From: Nevskia sp035651715
Lineage (GTDB): Bacteria > Pseudomonadota > Gammaproteobacteria > Nevskiales > Nevskiaceae
Reading direction: 5' to 3'
Length of the DNA: 64,000 nucleotides
Assembly (NCBI GenBank): GCA_035651715.1
Contig: DASRFD010000089.1
Location: 44,771 to 108,770, forward strand
Below the pieces are notes generated by a model, which saw only the letters and a list, made by a program, of their open reading frames with translations, searched no databases and was not told where the DNA came from. Shown here piece after piece: positions 53,056-61,319 of this stretch. The position numbers and the translations under genes were made by a program. Position 1 is the first letter of the stretch; each line of letters begins with the position of its first letter.

Positions 53056-53913
53056 TCAGGCCGCCGCGGCGTGCGGCACATGCCGCTCGAGGAACTCGCT
53101 GATCGCCCGGTTGAACACATCGTTGCGGTCCCCGGCCACCATGTGGCCGGCGCCGGCCACGTCCACCCATTCGCAGCCCGGGATGGTGGCCTGCAGCTCC
53201 CGCGCCGACTCCACGCTGACGATGTCGCTCAGCGCGCCGCGCACCAGCAGGCTCGGCACGCGCACCTTGCGCGCCGCCGCGTCCAGGCGCCGGTGATATT
53301 CCTCCGGGTCCAGCCGGTAGCGCGGGTTGATGAACTTCGGGTCCCAGTGCCATTGCAGGCGCCCGTCCGGCCGCGTGCGCAGGTTCTTCATCAGCCCGGC
53401 GTAATCGCTCGGCCGCGGCCGGTGCGGGTTGTAGGCCGCCACCGCGTCCGCCACCTCGTCGAGATTGGCAAAGCCATCCGGCCGCGCGCTCATGAAGCTG
53501 TAGACGTTCTTCACCCCCGCCGGCTCCGGCCGCGGCACCACGTCCACCAGCACCAGCGCCGCCACCGTGCCGGGCGCGCTCTCGCCCGTCACCAGCAGCG
53601 AGGTGCCGCCGCCCAGCGAGGCGCCGATCAGCACCGGCGGCCGCTGCAGCGTGCCCATCACCGCACGCAGGTCCGCGGCGAAATCGTCGAGGCGATAGTC
53701 GCCCGCTTCCGACCAGCCGCTTTCGCCGTGTCCGCGCAGGTCCAGGCAGATCACGTGATAGCCGCCCCGCGCCAGCTCGCGCCCGGCGCGGCTCCAGGCA
53801 TGCCGTGTCTGCCCGCCGCCATGCAGCAGGATCACCGGCTGCCGCGCAGCGTCGCCGCCGACATCGGCCGCGAGCTTCACGCCATCGGCGCCGCTATAGA
53901 TCCGTTTCTGCAT
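53056..53913 (-). CDS. Alpha/beta hydrolase
   Basis: The 285-residue hydrolase has the oxyanion HGGGQT (31-36), DLRGHGES, nucleophile elbow GASLGGG (Ser about 98), acid Asp in RGALSDIV (about 226) and His in GAGHMVAGD (about 253). Its substrate is unknown. It lies 33 bases downstream of the acyl-CoA dehydrogenase gene and is probably co-transcribed, so a thioester or fatty-acid-derived substrate is plausible. Confidence 0.9.
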   Translation of the reverse strand: MQKRIYSGADGVKLAADVGGDAARQPVILLHGGGQTRHAWSRAGRELARGGYHVICLDLRGHGESGWSEAGDYRLDDFAADLRAVMGTLQRPPVLIGASLGGGTSLLVTGESAPGTVAALVLVDVVPRPEPAGVKNVYSFMSARPDGFANLDEVADAVAAYNPHRPRPSDYAGLMKNLRTRPDGRLQWHWDPKFINPRYRLDPEEYHRRLDAAARKVRVPSLLVRGALSDIVSVESARELQATIPGCEWVDVAGAGHMVAGDRNDVFNRAISEFLERHVPHAAAA

Positions 53914-53946
53914 GGCCGTCCCCGCCTGCGGGCCAGGTGGCCAGGC

Positions 53947-55140
53947 TCAAGCCTGCGCCGCCGCCTTTTCCCGGTTCGCCTGGTGCTTGCGCTTGCTCGG
54001 CAGGATGCCCATCAGCTTGCAGATGATGCCCAGCATGATCTCGTCCGCGCCGCCGCCGATGGAGATCAGCCGCGTATCGCGGTACGCCCGCGCCACGTTG
54101 CTCTCCCACATGTAGCCCTGGCCGCCCCAGAACTGCAGGCAGGCGTCCGTCACCTCGCGGCCGACGCGGCCCACCTTCAGCTTCGCCATCGAGGCCAGCA
54201 TGGTCGCGTCGCGGCCGGCCACGTATTCCTCCGTGGCCTGGTACACCAGCGCCTTCAGCGACTCCACCTCGGTCTTCAGCTCCGCCATGCGGAAGTGCAC
54301 ATACTGGTTGTCGATGATCGACTGGCCGAAAGCCTGCCGCTGCCGGGTGTATTCGATCGTCTCGTTGATCAGGTTGCTGAGCCCGTCGATGCCGCTGGCC
54401 GCGCCGAACAGCCGCTCCTCCTGGAACTGCAGCATCTGGTACATGAAGCCCATGCCCTCGCGCCCAATCAGGTTGCGCTGCGGCACCCGCACGTTGTCCA
54501 GGAAGATCATCGCCGTGTCCGAGGCGCGCATGCCCAGCTTGTCCAGCTTGGTCTTGCGGTCGATGCCCTTGGCGTCCATCGGCACCACGATCAGCGACTT
54601 GTTCTCGTGCACCTTGCCTTCGCCGGTGTTCACCAGCATGCAGGCCCAGTCGGACTGCGTGCCGTTGGTGATCCACATCTTCGAGCCGTTGATGACGTAG
54701 TCGCCGCCTTCCTTGCGCGCCGTGGTCTTGATGCTCGCCACGTCCGAGCCCGCCCCCGCCTCCGACACCGCGATCGACACCAGCATGTCGCCGGCGATCG
54801 CCGGCTTGAGGTATTCCTGCTTCAGCTCCTCCGAGCCGAACCGCGCCAGTGCCGGCGTCGCCATGTCCGTCTGCACGCCGATGCCCATCGGCACCGAGCC
54901 GCAGATGCAGTTGCCCAGCGCCTGCGCGAACACCACCTCGTAGGAGTAATCCAGGCCGAGGCCGCCGTAGGCCTCCGGCTTGGAGATGCCCAGCAGGCCG
55001 AGCTGCCCCATCTTCTTGATGATCTCGTGCGCCGGCCAGATGCCCGCCTTCTCCCACTCCGGCACGTGCGGGTTCAGCTCCTTCTCGACGAAGGTTTTGA
55101 CCTGGCGGTAGATCTCTTTGTGTTCATGGGTAAGAAGCAT
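53947..55140 (-). CDS. Acyl-CoA dehydrogenase
   Basis: A 397-residue flavoenzyme: N-terminal helices (LTHEHKEIYRQVKTFVEKEL), ISVAVSEAGAGSDVASIKT-type FAD region near 125-140, NGSKMWITNGTQSDW, EGMGFMYQML and the C-terminal YRDTRLISIGGGADEIMLGIICKLMG. The catalytic Glu position of medium-chain enzymes (C-terminal) is matched by IGGGADEIML in which the usual Y-EGT is IGGGAD, so it falls in the divergent FadE-like group; substrate unknown. Start ATG has GGAG upstream; it precedes the hydrolase gene. Confidence 0.92.
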   Translation of the reverse strand: MLLTHEHKEIYRQVKTFVEKELNPHVPEWEKAGIWPAHEIIKKMGQLGLLGISKPEAYGGLGLDYSYEVVFAQALGNCICGSVPMGIGVQTDMATPALARFGSEELKQEYLKPAIAGDMLVSIAVSEAGAGSDVASIKTTARKEGGDYVINGSKMWITNGTQSDWACMLVNTGEGKVHENKSLIVVPMDAKGIDRKTKLDKLGMRASDTAMIFLDNVRVPQRNLIGREGMGFMYQMLQFQEERLFGAASGIDGLSNLINETIEYTRQRQAFGQSIIDNQYVHFRMAELKTEVESLKALVYQATEEYVAGRDATMLASMAKLKVGRVGREVTDACLQFWGGQGYMWESNVARAYRDTRLISIGGGADEIMLGIICKLMGILPSKRKHQANREKAAAQA

Positions 55141-55279
55141 TACCAAACTCCGGCAAGTGGGCGCGTCACGGAGTTATAAGGGAAGCGGGGAGGGTGGTCA
55201 AACGATGGCGCAGAAGCACGGCTTCCCTGCATGACCACTTCGGTAATGCTATTTACCGATGCGCCCCGGGGCTGCTCTC

Positions 55280-55306
55280 GTCATGCCCGCGGAGGCGGGC
55301 ATCCAG
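55280..55306. repeat. Dispersed palindromic element (ATGCCCGC-GGAG-GCGGGCAT)
   Basis: An eight-base stem ATGCCCGC/GCGGGCAT (55283-55302) flanked by GTC and CCAG. The same string (GTCATGCCCGCG...GCGGGCATCCAG) is a familiar intergenic repeat in many proteobacterial genomes; only one copy lies in this window. Confidence 0.6.
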
Positions 55307-55389
55307 TCCGGCTTTTCCCATCACCCCGGCCTAGACAGGAGCTGCGGGCACCGCGAGGTGCGTGGTTCACCCGCGCAAGAGCCCCGTAG

Positions 55390-55420
55390 GTAGGATGTGC
55401 TGAGCGCAGCGAAGCGCATC
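55390..55420. repeat. Dispersed element (GTAGGATGTGCTGAGCGCAGCGAAGCGCATC)-type
   Basis: Starts GTAGGATG, with GATGTGC and GCGCATC as imperfect arms around GAGCGCAGCGAA. Strings of this kind recur between genes in beta- and gammaproteobacteria. One copy here. Confidence 0.6.
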
Positions 55421-55458
55421 GTTCAGCGCGCCCAAGCTTGCCAGCTCCCGCCAAACCC

Positions 55459-57231
55459 CTAAGCCCCGGCCTGCCCCGGCGCTGGCAAGCCCAGCTTCGC
55501 GCAGATCGCCGCGAACCGCGGGTCGGCGCTGTAGGCGTTCACGAATGCCGCGTAGCGCAGCGTCGTCACGCCGGGGTCGTGCGAGGCCAGCCCATGCTCC
55601 AGCCACTCGAACACCTTGTCCGGTTCCTTGCGCTGCGCATATACCTGCGCGATCTGGAAGGCGCCGCTGTCCGGGTATTCCTCGATCAGCGCTTTCAGCG
55701 CCGCGTCCGCCTGCGCGCGCTGGCCGTTGGCGTTGTAGGCCAGCGCCAGCGCGTAGGTGCGCCAGAACTTGTCCGTCTCCTGCTGCGCCAGCTCCACCGC
55801 GCCGGCCGGCTGCCCGCGCAGCACCCGCACCGTGGCCAGCTCGCAATAACTCTGCGCCGCCTCCGGCTGCAGCTCGACCGCCTTGTGCAGCACCGCCTCG
55901 GCCTCGTCGTAGCGCCCCAGCGCGTCGAGCGTGCGCGCCAGGTATACATAGGCGGTGCTGTTCAGCGGGTCCAGCTGGGTCGCCCGCCGGCCATATTCCG
56001 CCCCTTCCTCCAGCCGGCCGAACGAGGCGCTCATGATGCCCATGGAGAGCGCGGTCTGCGAGTTCTGCGGCGACAGCTCCATGGCGCGGCGGTACTCCGC
56101 CGCCGCGGCCGGCAGGTCGAACACCGTCAGCTGCAGCACCCCGCCTTGCGCCTGGTGCGCCTCGCCCAGGTCCGGCTGCAAGGCTAGCGCCGTGGCCGCC
56201 GCCGCGCTGGCCTTGCCGAGCAGCTCCTTCTCCTCCGACCCCGGCACCGTGAACACCGCGTGCAGCCGTACCTGCGCCGCCGCCAGCCGCGCATAGGCCA
56301 GAGCGTACTTCGGGTCCAGCCGCACTGCCTCCTCGTAATAGCCGATCGCCTTGCGCTGGTCCGCCGCCGTGCGCCGCTGCTCGTAAAAGCCGCCCTGCAG
56401 CAGCGCCGTGTAGGCGTCCACGCTGTGGTTGGAGGGCTCGGCGGGCGAGGGCGCCTGCGCCGCCTGCGCGCCGCCGGCCTGCAGCGCCAGCTGCAGCTGG
56501 TGCGCCACCGCCCCGGCGATCTCGGACTGCACGGCGAAGATGTCCGTCAGCTCCCGGTCATAGCTCTGCGCCCACACGTTCGAGCCGTCCGCCGACTTCA
56601 CCAGCTCCACCGCGATCCGCACTCGCTCGGAGGATTTGCGCACGCTGCCTTCCAGCAGGTACACCACCCCCAGCTTGCGCCCGATCGCCGTGCTGTCCTC
56701 GGTCTTGCCCTTGAACTGGAACGAGGAAGTCCGCCCGATCACCTTCAGGTCGTTCAGCCGCGAAAGGGAGGAGATCAGCTCCTCGGACAGGCCATCGGAG
56801 AAATACTCGTTGTCCGCGTCCCCGCTGGTATTGGCGAACGGCAGCACCGCGATCGAGCGGTCCGCCGCCGGCGCCGCGCCCTTGTGCGGGGTGAGCCTGT
56901 CCGCCAGCAGCAGCGCCACCGCCACGCCCAGGGTGGCGATGATCCAGCGGTCCAGCTTCTTGCCGGAGGTGTGCGAAATGGAGTCCGCGGGGTCGATCTC
57001 GCTTTCCCGCTTCAGCCCTCCGGGCGTCAGCTCATAAAACCAGGAAAACGCCAGCAGCAGCGGAAACCCGATCGCCGCGGCCGCCACGAACCAGCGCACC
57101 GCCCAGTCCGGAATGCCGAACACGGGAAACAGCTGCGCCATCCCCTGCGCCAGCGCCCACGCCGCCCCGGCATACAGCGCCCCCGCGCGGAGCACGTTGC
57201 GGCGTTTGAGTTCGTACAGGAAGGACCGCAT
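55459..57231 (-). CDS. TPR-repeat membrane protein with FlgO-like domain
   Basis: The 590-residue protein has an N-terminal amphipathic stretch (MRSFLYELKRRNVLRAGALYAGAAWAL), two membrane helices (about 15-70) and a third (about 93-110). A FlgO-like/TolB-N-type domain follows (about 123-245: SIAVLPFANTSGDADNEYFSDGLSEELISSL, GRTSSFQFKG, YLLEGSVRK, WAQSYDRELTDIFAVQ), then at least six TPR units (about 280-560). This is the module found behind adenylate-cyclase or wHTH domains, but neither is present. Probable scaffold or sensor; function unknown. Confidence 0.85.
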   Translation of the reverse strand: MRSFLYELKRRNVLRAGALYAGAAWALAQGMAQLFPVFGIPDWAVRWFVAAAAIGFPLLLAFSWFYELTPGGLKRESEIDPADSISHTSGKKLDRWIIATLGVAVALLLADRLTPHKGAAPAADRSIAVLPFANTSGDADNEYFSDGLSEELISSLSRLNDLKVIGRTSSFQFKGKTEDSTAIGRKLGVVYLLEGSVRKSSERVRIAVELVKSADGSNVWAQSYDRELTDIFAVQSEIAGAVAHQLQLALQAGGAQAAQAPSPAEPSNHSVDAYTALLQGGFYEQRRTAADQRKAIGYYEEAVRLDPKYALAYARLAAAQVRLHAVFTVPGSEEKELLGKASAAAATALALQPDLGEAHQAQGGVLQLTVFDLPAAAAEYRRAMELSPQNSQTALSMGIMSASFGRLEEGAEYGRRATQLDPLNSTAYVYLARTLDALGRYDEAEAVLHKAVELQPEAAQSYCELATVRVLRGQPAGAVELAQQETDKFWRTYALALAYNANGQRAQADAALKALIEEYPDSGAFQIAQVYAQRKEPDKVFEWLEHGLASHDPGVTTLRYAAFVNAYSADPRFAAICAKLGLPAPGQAGA

Positions 57232-57255
57232 GCGTACCCCAGGGTGGTGTGCGGA

Positions 57256-59478
57256 TCACGGTGTAATCATAGACGATCCAGTCTTTACTGCCTTGGTCAG
57301 ATAGTCCCGCGTCTCATCGTCCTCAACATAAACCACAACTCCACGCAGCGCGCGCGTGAGCAATATCCGGTACGACTGCCAGACACGATTTAGCAGGTCA
57401 CTCCTGTGCGGACCATGCGGGTCATGTTCTTTGCGCGCAAGTCGAGTGACACCAAGGATTCCGGATTCAAAAACATGATCTGGTTGCGCAATCCAGCGAT
57501 CAGAACGCCATACGAGGTCGAGCCCCCATAAGATGCCAATATAATCAAAGTCGAATCCGCGGACGGCGTAGGGGCACCCTACTTCGCACAGTGGGTCTCT
57601 TTCCATGGCGGAGCCGGGCGTGGCCTGCACGTAGAGTGTGTAGTCACTGCTTTCAGGCGGGACGAAATTCCAGGGGCGCGACCACACCCGAGGTGTACTT
57701 CCGTCGAGATACGGTATCTCGAAGTCTTGCAGGTGTGGCGGCAAGTGATGCGGGTCGAGCGCTGCCCGCGTCTTCCATTCCCGGCTGTAGCTGGACAGGA
57801 TACGGGCGGTATAGCCAGACTTGAGTCTATCTCTCAGTGCGCCTTCCAGTGTCGCCGGCGTGCTGGCAATCTGAAACTGCATTCCCCTACGGCTGAAATA
57901 GGGACGGGGTTGCGGCTCCGCCGCAAGCGCCATATGGGTTGGAACGATTAGGTCACCGTAAGGAACTCGCCAGCGTGCCGCGTGCCGGCTGGCAATTTGC
58001 GGGTGAGTGTTGGAACGAATGATCTCGATCCAGTCCGTATATTCCTTTGAACCGGCGCATCTGAATTGCGCGCCCGAGAGATCCACCTCGTCAACGGAAG
58101 CGCTAAGCTCCTTGGCCCATGCCGTGATGTCTTCAACTGTCGTATTCTCGCGCTGCCGATACCCCTGGTCGCGATCCATGAAGAACACTGCGACACGGGA
58201 CGCGCGAATGATGTGATAGGCCTGCGGCCCCAACGTAGGTGCGAATCCAAATTGTCCACGCCCGTCCTTGAGCTCCGGATTAATCAGGGCGTGGGCTTCA
58301 TCAACCAGTGACACGAGATAGGCATCGTCCTCTGCTCCAGTCTGATAGGTTTGCAGCGCCTTCAATTGCTGCAGGTTCTCTCGCCAGTTGGAGGCGTCTA
58401 TAAACAGGCTCTCACCATGCTTCTTTCTGAGCCTGCCAACGGTATGTGTCGAGACCGGGTGATACCCTGCCGCCTTCTTGATGATTCCCCCGGATCCTGC
58501 GGCCCGTGCCGCGGCCTGCACGAGGTGTATCCAGTTGCTGTTCTGGCTGGCCGATGTCGTTGTAATCACAATATCTCCGGCCTTCAGGGCTCCGTCGGTG
58601 ACATGCGTTGCCCAGAGGCGCGCAGCAACGACGGACTTTCCCGACCCTGGCGGCCCGTGGACAATCACGACATGTTTTCGCTCCGTGCCGTCGCGCCCGT
58701 CGAGTACCTGCTGGACACGCTCGCGGCATAGCAGAAATGCCTTGTCTTGATTTTCGAGCAAGACGAAAGGCGAACTCGCCGGATCAAGAAACTGCTGCCC
58801 CATCTGTCTGACAAATCCCCTGTCTTGGCGATAGCGGCCCTGCTCGAAGCCGCGAGCGAACGCCTCCGAGGGTTCAGTGAGCAAGGAGCTTGCGAATGCA
58901 GGAAATCGGCTCTCAACATCTGACTTGCCAGTCGTGAAAATAGGGTAGTTGGCGGCCAGAAGATGATTGGGCGCAAGCATGTATTGATCCGCCATCCCGG
59001 TGCGGGTGAAGAACACGCAGCCGTTGACTGTGGCGTTACTGGCCAATACTTCTGAATGGAAGCGCCGGATGTATTCCGTGTAGCCGGCGACTTGGCGTGA
59101 TGGGTGCAGGCGCGGAATTCCACCGCGAAGCATCAAGCCTTCCGCGGGGCCGGGAAGGTCGATTGTTGTTGTCCAGTGCTTGAGTTCCAGCACCAGCGCA
59201 CTTGGTCGGCCACCTTTGCTGCCGAGAAGAACAAGATCACACCAAGAGGAAGCTGCTGGCAGCTGATATTCGAGTGCCGCATGCCCGCCGCCCCCAAAGA
59301 ACACATGGAGAGGGTCAAGCGCCGGAGCGGAGAGGAGTTCTGCGACGGCGGGCAGTGAATTGCGCCAAGAATCGGCTTCTTCTTTTCCCAATCTACCTGT
59401 CACATCTTGTAGGTCAACAACCAATCCCTCCATGTCTGCTCGAACACGCTGCTTCAGGTCTGAAACTGTCAGTAGCAC
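57256..59478 (-). CDS. PD-(D/E)XK-like nuclease fused to DUF2075 helicase-like ATPase
   Basis: The 740-residue protein, read from a GTG with GGAG ten bases upstream, has two parts. Residues 60-105 show a nuclease-like core: Glu70, Asp81 (WCDLVLLG) and ELK (Glu98, Lys100; ALVLELKHW). Residues 265-735 form a DUF2075 (COG3410, Schlafen-like) P-loop ATPase: Walker A GPPGSGKS (275-282), DEAH box LVDEAHAL (391-398), VFFMDRDQ and C-terminal helicase motifs VRGFDFDYIGI and YRILLTRALRG. Such proteins occur in defence islands and restriction loci. The gene is visibly richer in A+T and rare codons than its neighbours, suggesting recent transfer. It is solitary. Confidence 0.82.
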   Translation of the reverse strand: MLLTVSDLKQRVRADMEGLVVDLQDVTGRLGKEEADSWRNSLPAVAELLSAPALDPLHVFFGGGGHAALEYQLPAASSWCDLVLLGSKGGRPSALVLELKHWTTTIDLPGPAEGLMLRGGIPRLHPSRQVAGYTEYIRRFHSEVLASNATVNGCVFFTRTGMADQYMLAPNHLLAANYPIFTTGKSDVESRFPAFASSLLTEPSEAFARGFEQGRYRQDRGFVRQMGQQFLDPASSPFVLLENQDKAFLLCRERVQQVLDGRDGTERKHVVIVHGPPGSGKSVVAARLWATHVTDGALKAGDIVITTTSASQNSNWIHLVQAAARAAGSGGIIKKAAGYHPVSTHTVGRLRKKHGESLFIDASNWRENLQQLKALQTYQTGAEDDAYLVSLVDEAHALINPELKDGRGQFGFAPTLGPQAYHIIRASRVAVFFMDRDQGYRQRENTTVEDITAWAKELSASVDEVDLSGAQFRCAGSKEYTDWIEIIRSNTHPQIASRHAARWRVPYGDLIVPTHMALAAEPQPRPYFSRRGMQFQIASTPATLEGALRDRLKSGYTARILSSYSREWKTRAALDPHHLPPHLQDFEIPYLDGSTPRVWSRPWNFVPPESSDYTLYVQATPGSAMERDPLCEVGCPYAVRGFDFDYIGILWGLDLVWRSDRWIAQPDHVFESGILGVTRLARKEHDPHGPHRSDLLNRVWQSYRILLTRALRGVVVYVEDDETRDYLTKAVKTGSSMITP

Positions 59479-59758
59479 TTGCAATCTCCGATATCCGGAT
59501 TCGAAACGACGGGCGTAGCTCGGCACACGGAAAAATTAGGAGCGTTTCGGGACTTATGCGGAGATCATTTGTTATTTGATCCTTGGATAGCAAGTAAGTG
59601 TTTTCAGCCCCTCATTGCGAACAACCGGTAACCCCGATTAAGAAACTGCCTGCCCCGGAACCTCCAGGAATCAGTCCTATATAGCTCCCGATTCCCCTGG
59701 GGGTAGTCCGCCAGTAGCTACGCTAAGCTCTCCACACCCACCACCACCCGCCCGCCCC

Positions 59759-60241
59759 ATGCCCACCCTCCAGCAAAACCCCCCCTTCACCTGGTACGCC
59801 ATCGCCTGCCTGCTTCTGTGCCTGAACCTGGTCTTTCTCTGGGTCTTCAGCGGCGCGGCGCGGTCGAAGAGCCGCACGGTGATCAATCCGGAAGACAGCG
59901 AGCGCTTCAAGGTGCCGCTGGCGGAGGCCGATCCCCCGGCGGTGGCGCGGGTGCTGCGGGCGCACCGCAATGCGGAGGCCTCGATTTATCCCTTCCTGAT
60001 TCTCGGGCTGGTGTACGTGCTGGCCGGCGGCGGCTCGCGCACGGCGGCGGTCGTCTTCGGCATCTTCACCGCAGCGCGCTGGCTGCACTCCTGGGCCTAC
60101 ATCACGGGCAGGCAGCCGCTGCGCTCGATCTGCTTCGGCCTCGGCGGGGTGGCCTTGCTGGCGCTGATGGTGTGCGTGGTGCTGCTGCTCGTTCCGCACG
60201 GCGGGGGCCTGCCGGCGGAGCTGCCGGTCAAGGCGAGCTGA
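59759..60241 (+). CDS. MAPEG-family membrane protein
   Basis: A 160-residue protein with four membrane helices and the MAPEG signatures AHRNAEASIYPFLILGLVYVL (about 67-87) and ARWLHSWAYITGRQPLRSICF (about 102-122), close to the microsomal prostaglandin E synthase/glutathione transferase group. It likely conjugates or reduces lipophilic compounds with glutathione. It begins 280 bases beyond the start of the A+T-rich helicase gene, where GC-rich host-like sequence resumes. Confidence 0.9.
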   Translation: MPTLQQNPPFTWYAIACLLLCLNLVFLWVFSGAARSKSRTVINPEDSERFKVPLAEADPPAVARVLRAHRNAEASIYPFLILGLVYVLAGGGSRTAAVVFGIFTAARWLHSWAYITGRQPLRSICFGLGGVALLALMVCVVLLLVPHGGGLPAELPVKAS

Positions 60242-60321
60242 GCGGGTAAAACTCGGCCTTTACTCTCCGCGACCGCGAGGCGGCGACGGGGCGAGGGGAT
60301 GCAGGGTCTGGGTTCGGACGC

Positions 60322-61047
60322 CTAGTACCACCACTTCAGCGTGACCTGCGGCACCGCGCCGCGGTCGTCGCTGGGGCCGCGGTCCACCTGGCTGCGCCAG
60401 TTGTGGTAGCTGATCACGGCCTGCATGCGGCCGCTGACGTGGGTGAGGGTGTCCAGGTTCAGCACCAGCTGCGGCACGAAGCGGAGCTGGCGGTGCTCGC
60501 CCGGCGCGTCGCGCTCCAGGGCCAGCGAGCCGCCCAGGGACCACAGGCGGTTGGTGGATTGCGGCAGGTCGAAGCCCTGCGGGTCGATGCGCAGGCGCTT
60601 GCCGCCGGTGGCGTCGTTGCGGCCGGTGTAGAGGTTGAGGTGGAAGTAGCCGAACTCCGGCAGCGCCACGTCCACGCCCAGGCCCTTGCCGATCTTCTTC
60701 AGGTCGTCGCCCAGGAACTGCGCGGTGAACAGGGCGTCGCCCACCGGCAGGAAGGCGAAGTCGGGGCCCCGCGCCCGGGTGCTGGACAGCGCTGGGCCCA
60801 GCCCGGCGTAAGCGTAAAGCTCGTGGCCGGCGGACCACGGATCGCGGGCCAGCAGCATGTTGTCGTGCATCCAGGCGGCGCTGCTGGACTGCACGCGCGG
60901 CACGCGGTGCGCGCTGGAGCCGGCGGCGTCCTGCAGGGCGCCGGCCAGGGCCGGCGCGGTGGCGGTGCCCAGCATCAGGCCATACAGCGCGCGGCGGAGG
61001 CTGTTGATCGGCCCCTGGCGACGCTTCTCGACGAACCCCTTCCCCAT
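60322..61047 (-). CDS. Probable outer-membrane beta-barrel protein, family unknown
   Basis: A 241-residue protein with a basic, hydrophobic N-terminus ending in LAGA (signal-like, about residue 36) and amphipathic beta-strand-like sequence to a terminal aromatic (QVTLKWWY), as in outer-membrane barrels. Recognisable stretches (MHDNMLLARDPWSAGHELYAYAGLG; FVPQLVLNLDTLTHVSGRMQAVISYHNW) do not match a family that I know. GGGGGGCGGGA precedes the ATG. It is transcribed alone. Confidence 0.6.
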   Translation of the reverse strand: MGKGFVEKRRQGPINSLRRALYGLMLGTATAPALAGALQDAAGSSAHRVPRVQSSSAAWMHDNMLLARDPWSAGHELYAYAGLGPALSSTRARGPDFAFLPVGDALFTAQFLGDDLKKIGKGLGVDVALPEFGYFHLNLYTGRNDATGGKRLRIDPQGFDLPQSTNRLWSLGGSLALERDAPGEHRQLRFVPQLVLNLDTLTHVSGRMQAVISYHNWRSQVDRGPSDDRGAVPQVTLKWWY

Positions 61048-61269
61048 GTCCCGCCCCCCGCGACGACGCCCACACCTATGTCTGCGGATACTTTTGGCGA
61101 AACTTGAGAAGCAAAAATGCCCCAATGGGGTGGATGGGCGGATTTACCTGCCGAGCGGCTCGGGTTTCATTTGTCCGGCAGGGATTCCCGGGCGGCGGCC
61201 CCCTGCGCCACCTCCCCTCCCGCAAGGGAAGGAGAGGTGGTGGTTGGAAGAAGCCTTAAACCCGCAGGC

Positions 61270-61306
61270 AAAAAAAACGGCCCGGCCCTCGCGGCAGCCG
61301 GGCCGC
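61270..61306 (-). terminator. Terminator of the Ig-like-repeat lipoprotein gene
   Basis: Read on the minus strand, stem CGGCCCGG / CCGGGCCG followed by T8, 14 bases after the stop of the lipoprotein gene. Confidence 0.9.
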
Positions 61307-61319
61307 AATCGGCGAATCG

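Larger units (their letters stand above)
55141..55458. other. Intergenic region with dispersed palindromic repeats
   Basis: 318 bases between the acyl-CoA dehydrogenase start and the TPR protein stop. No gene. It contains two repeat-like elements annotated separately (55280-55306 and 55390-55420) and a short palindromic patch (GGTAATGCTATTTACC at 55250-55258 region). The acyl-CoA dehydrogenase promoter must lie here but is not clear. Confidence 0.6.

Noticed and set aside
53947..55140. Idea that the acyl-CoA dehydrogenase and alpha/beta hydrolase form a pathway with the cyclase-family gene.
   Set aside because: They are on opposite strands with an unrelated membrane-protein gene between; no sequence evidence links them.
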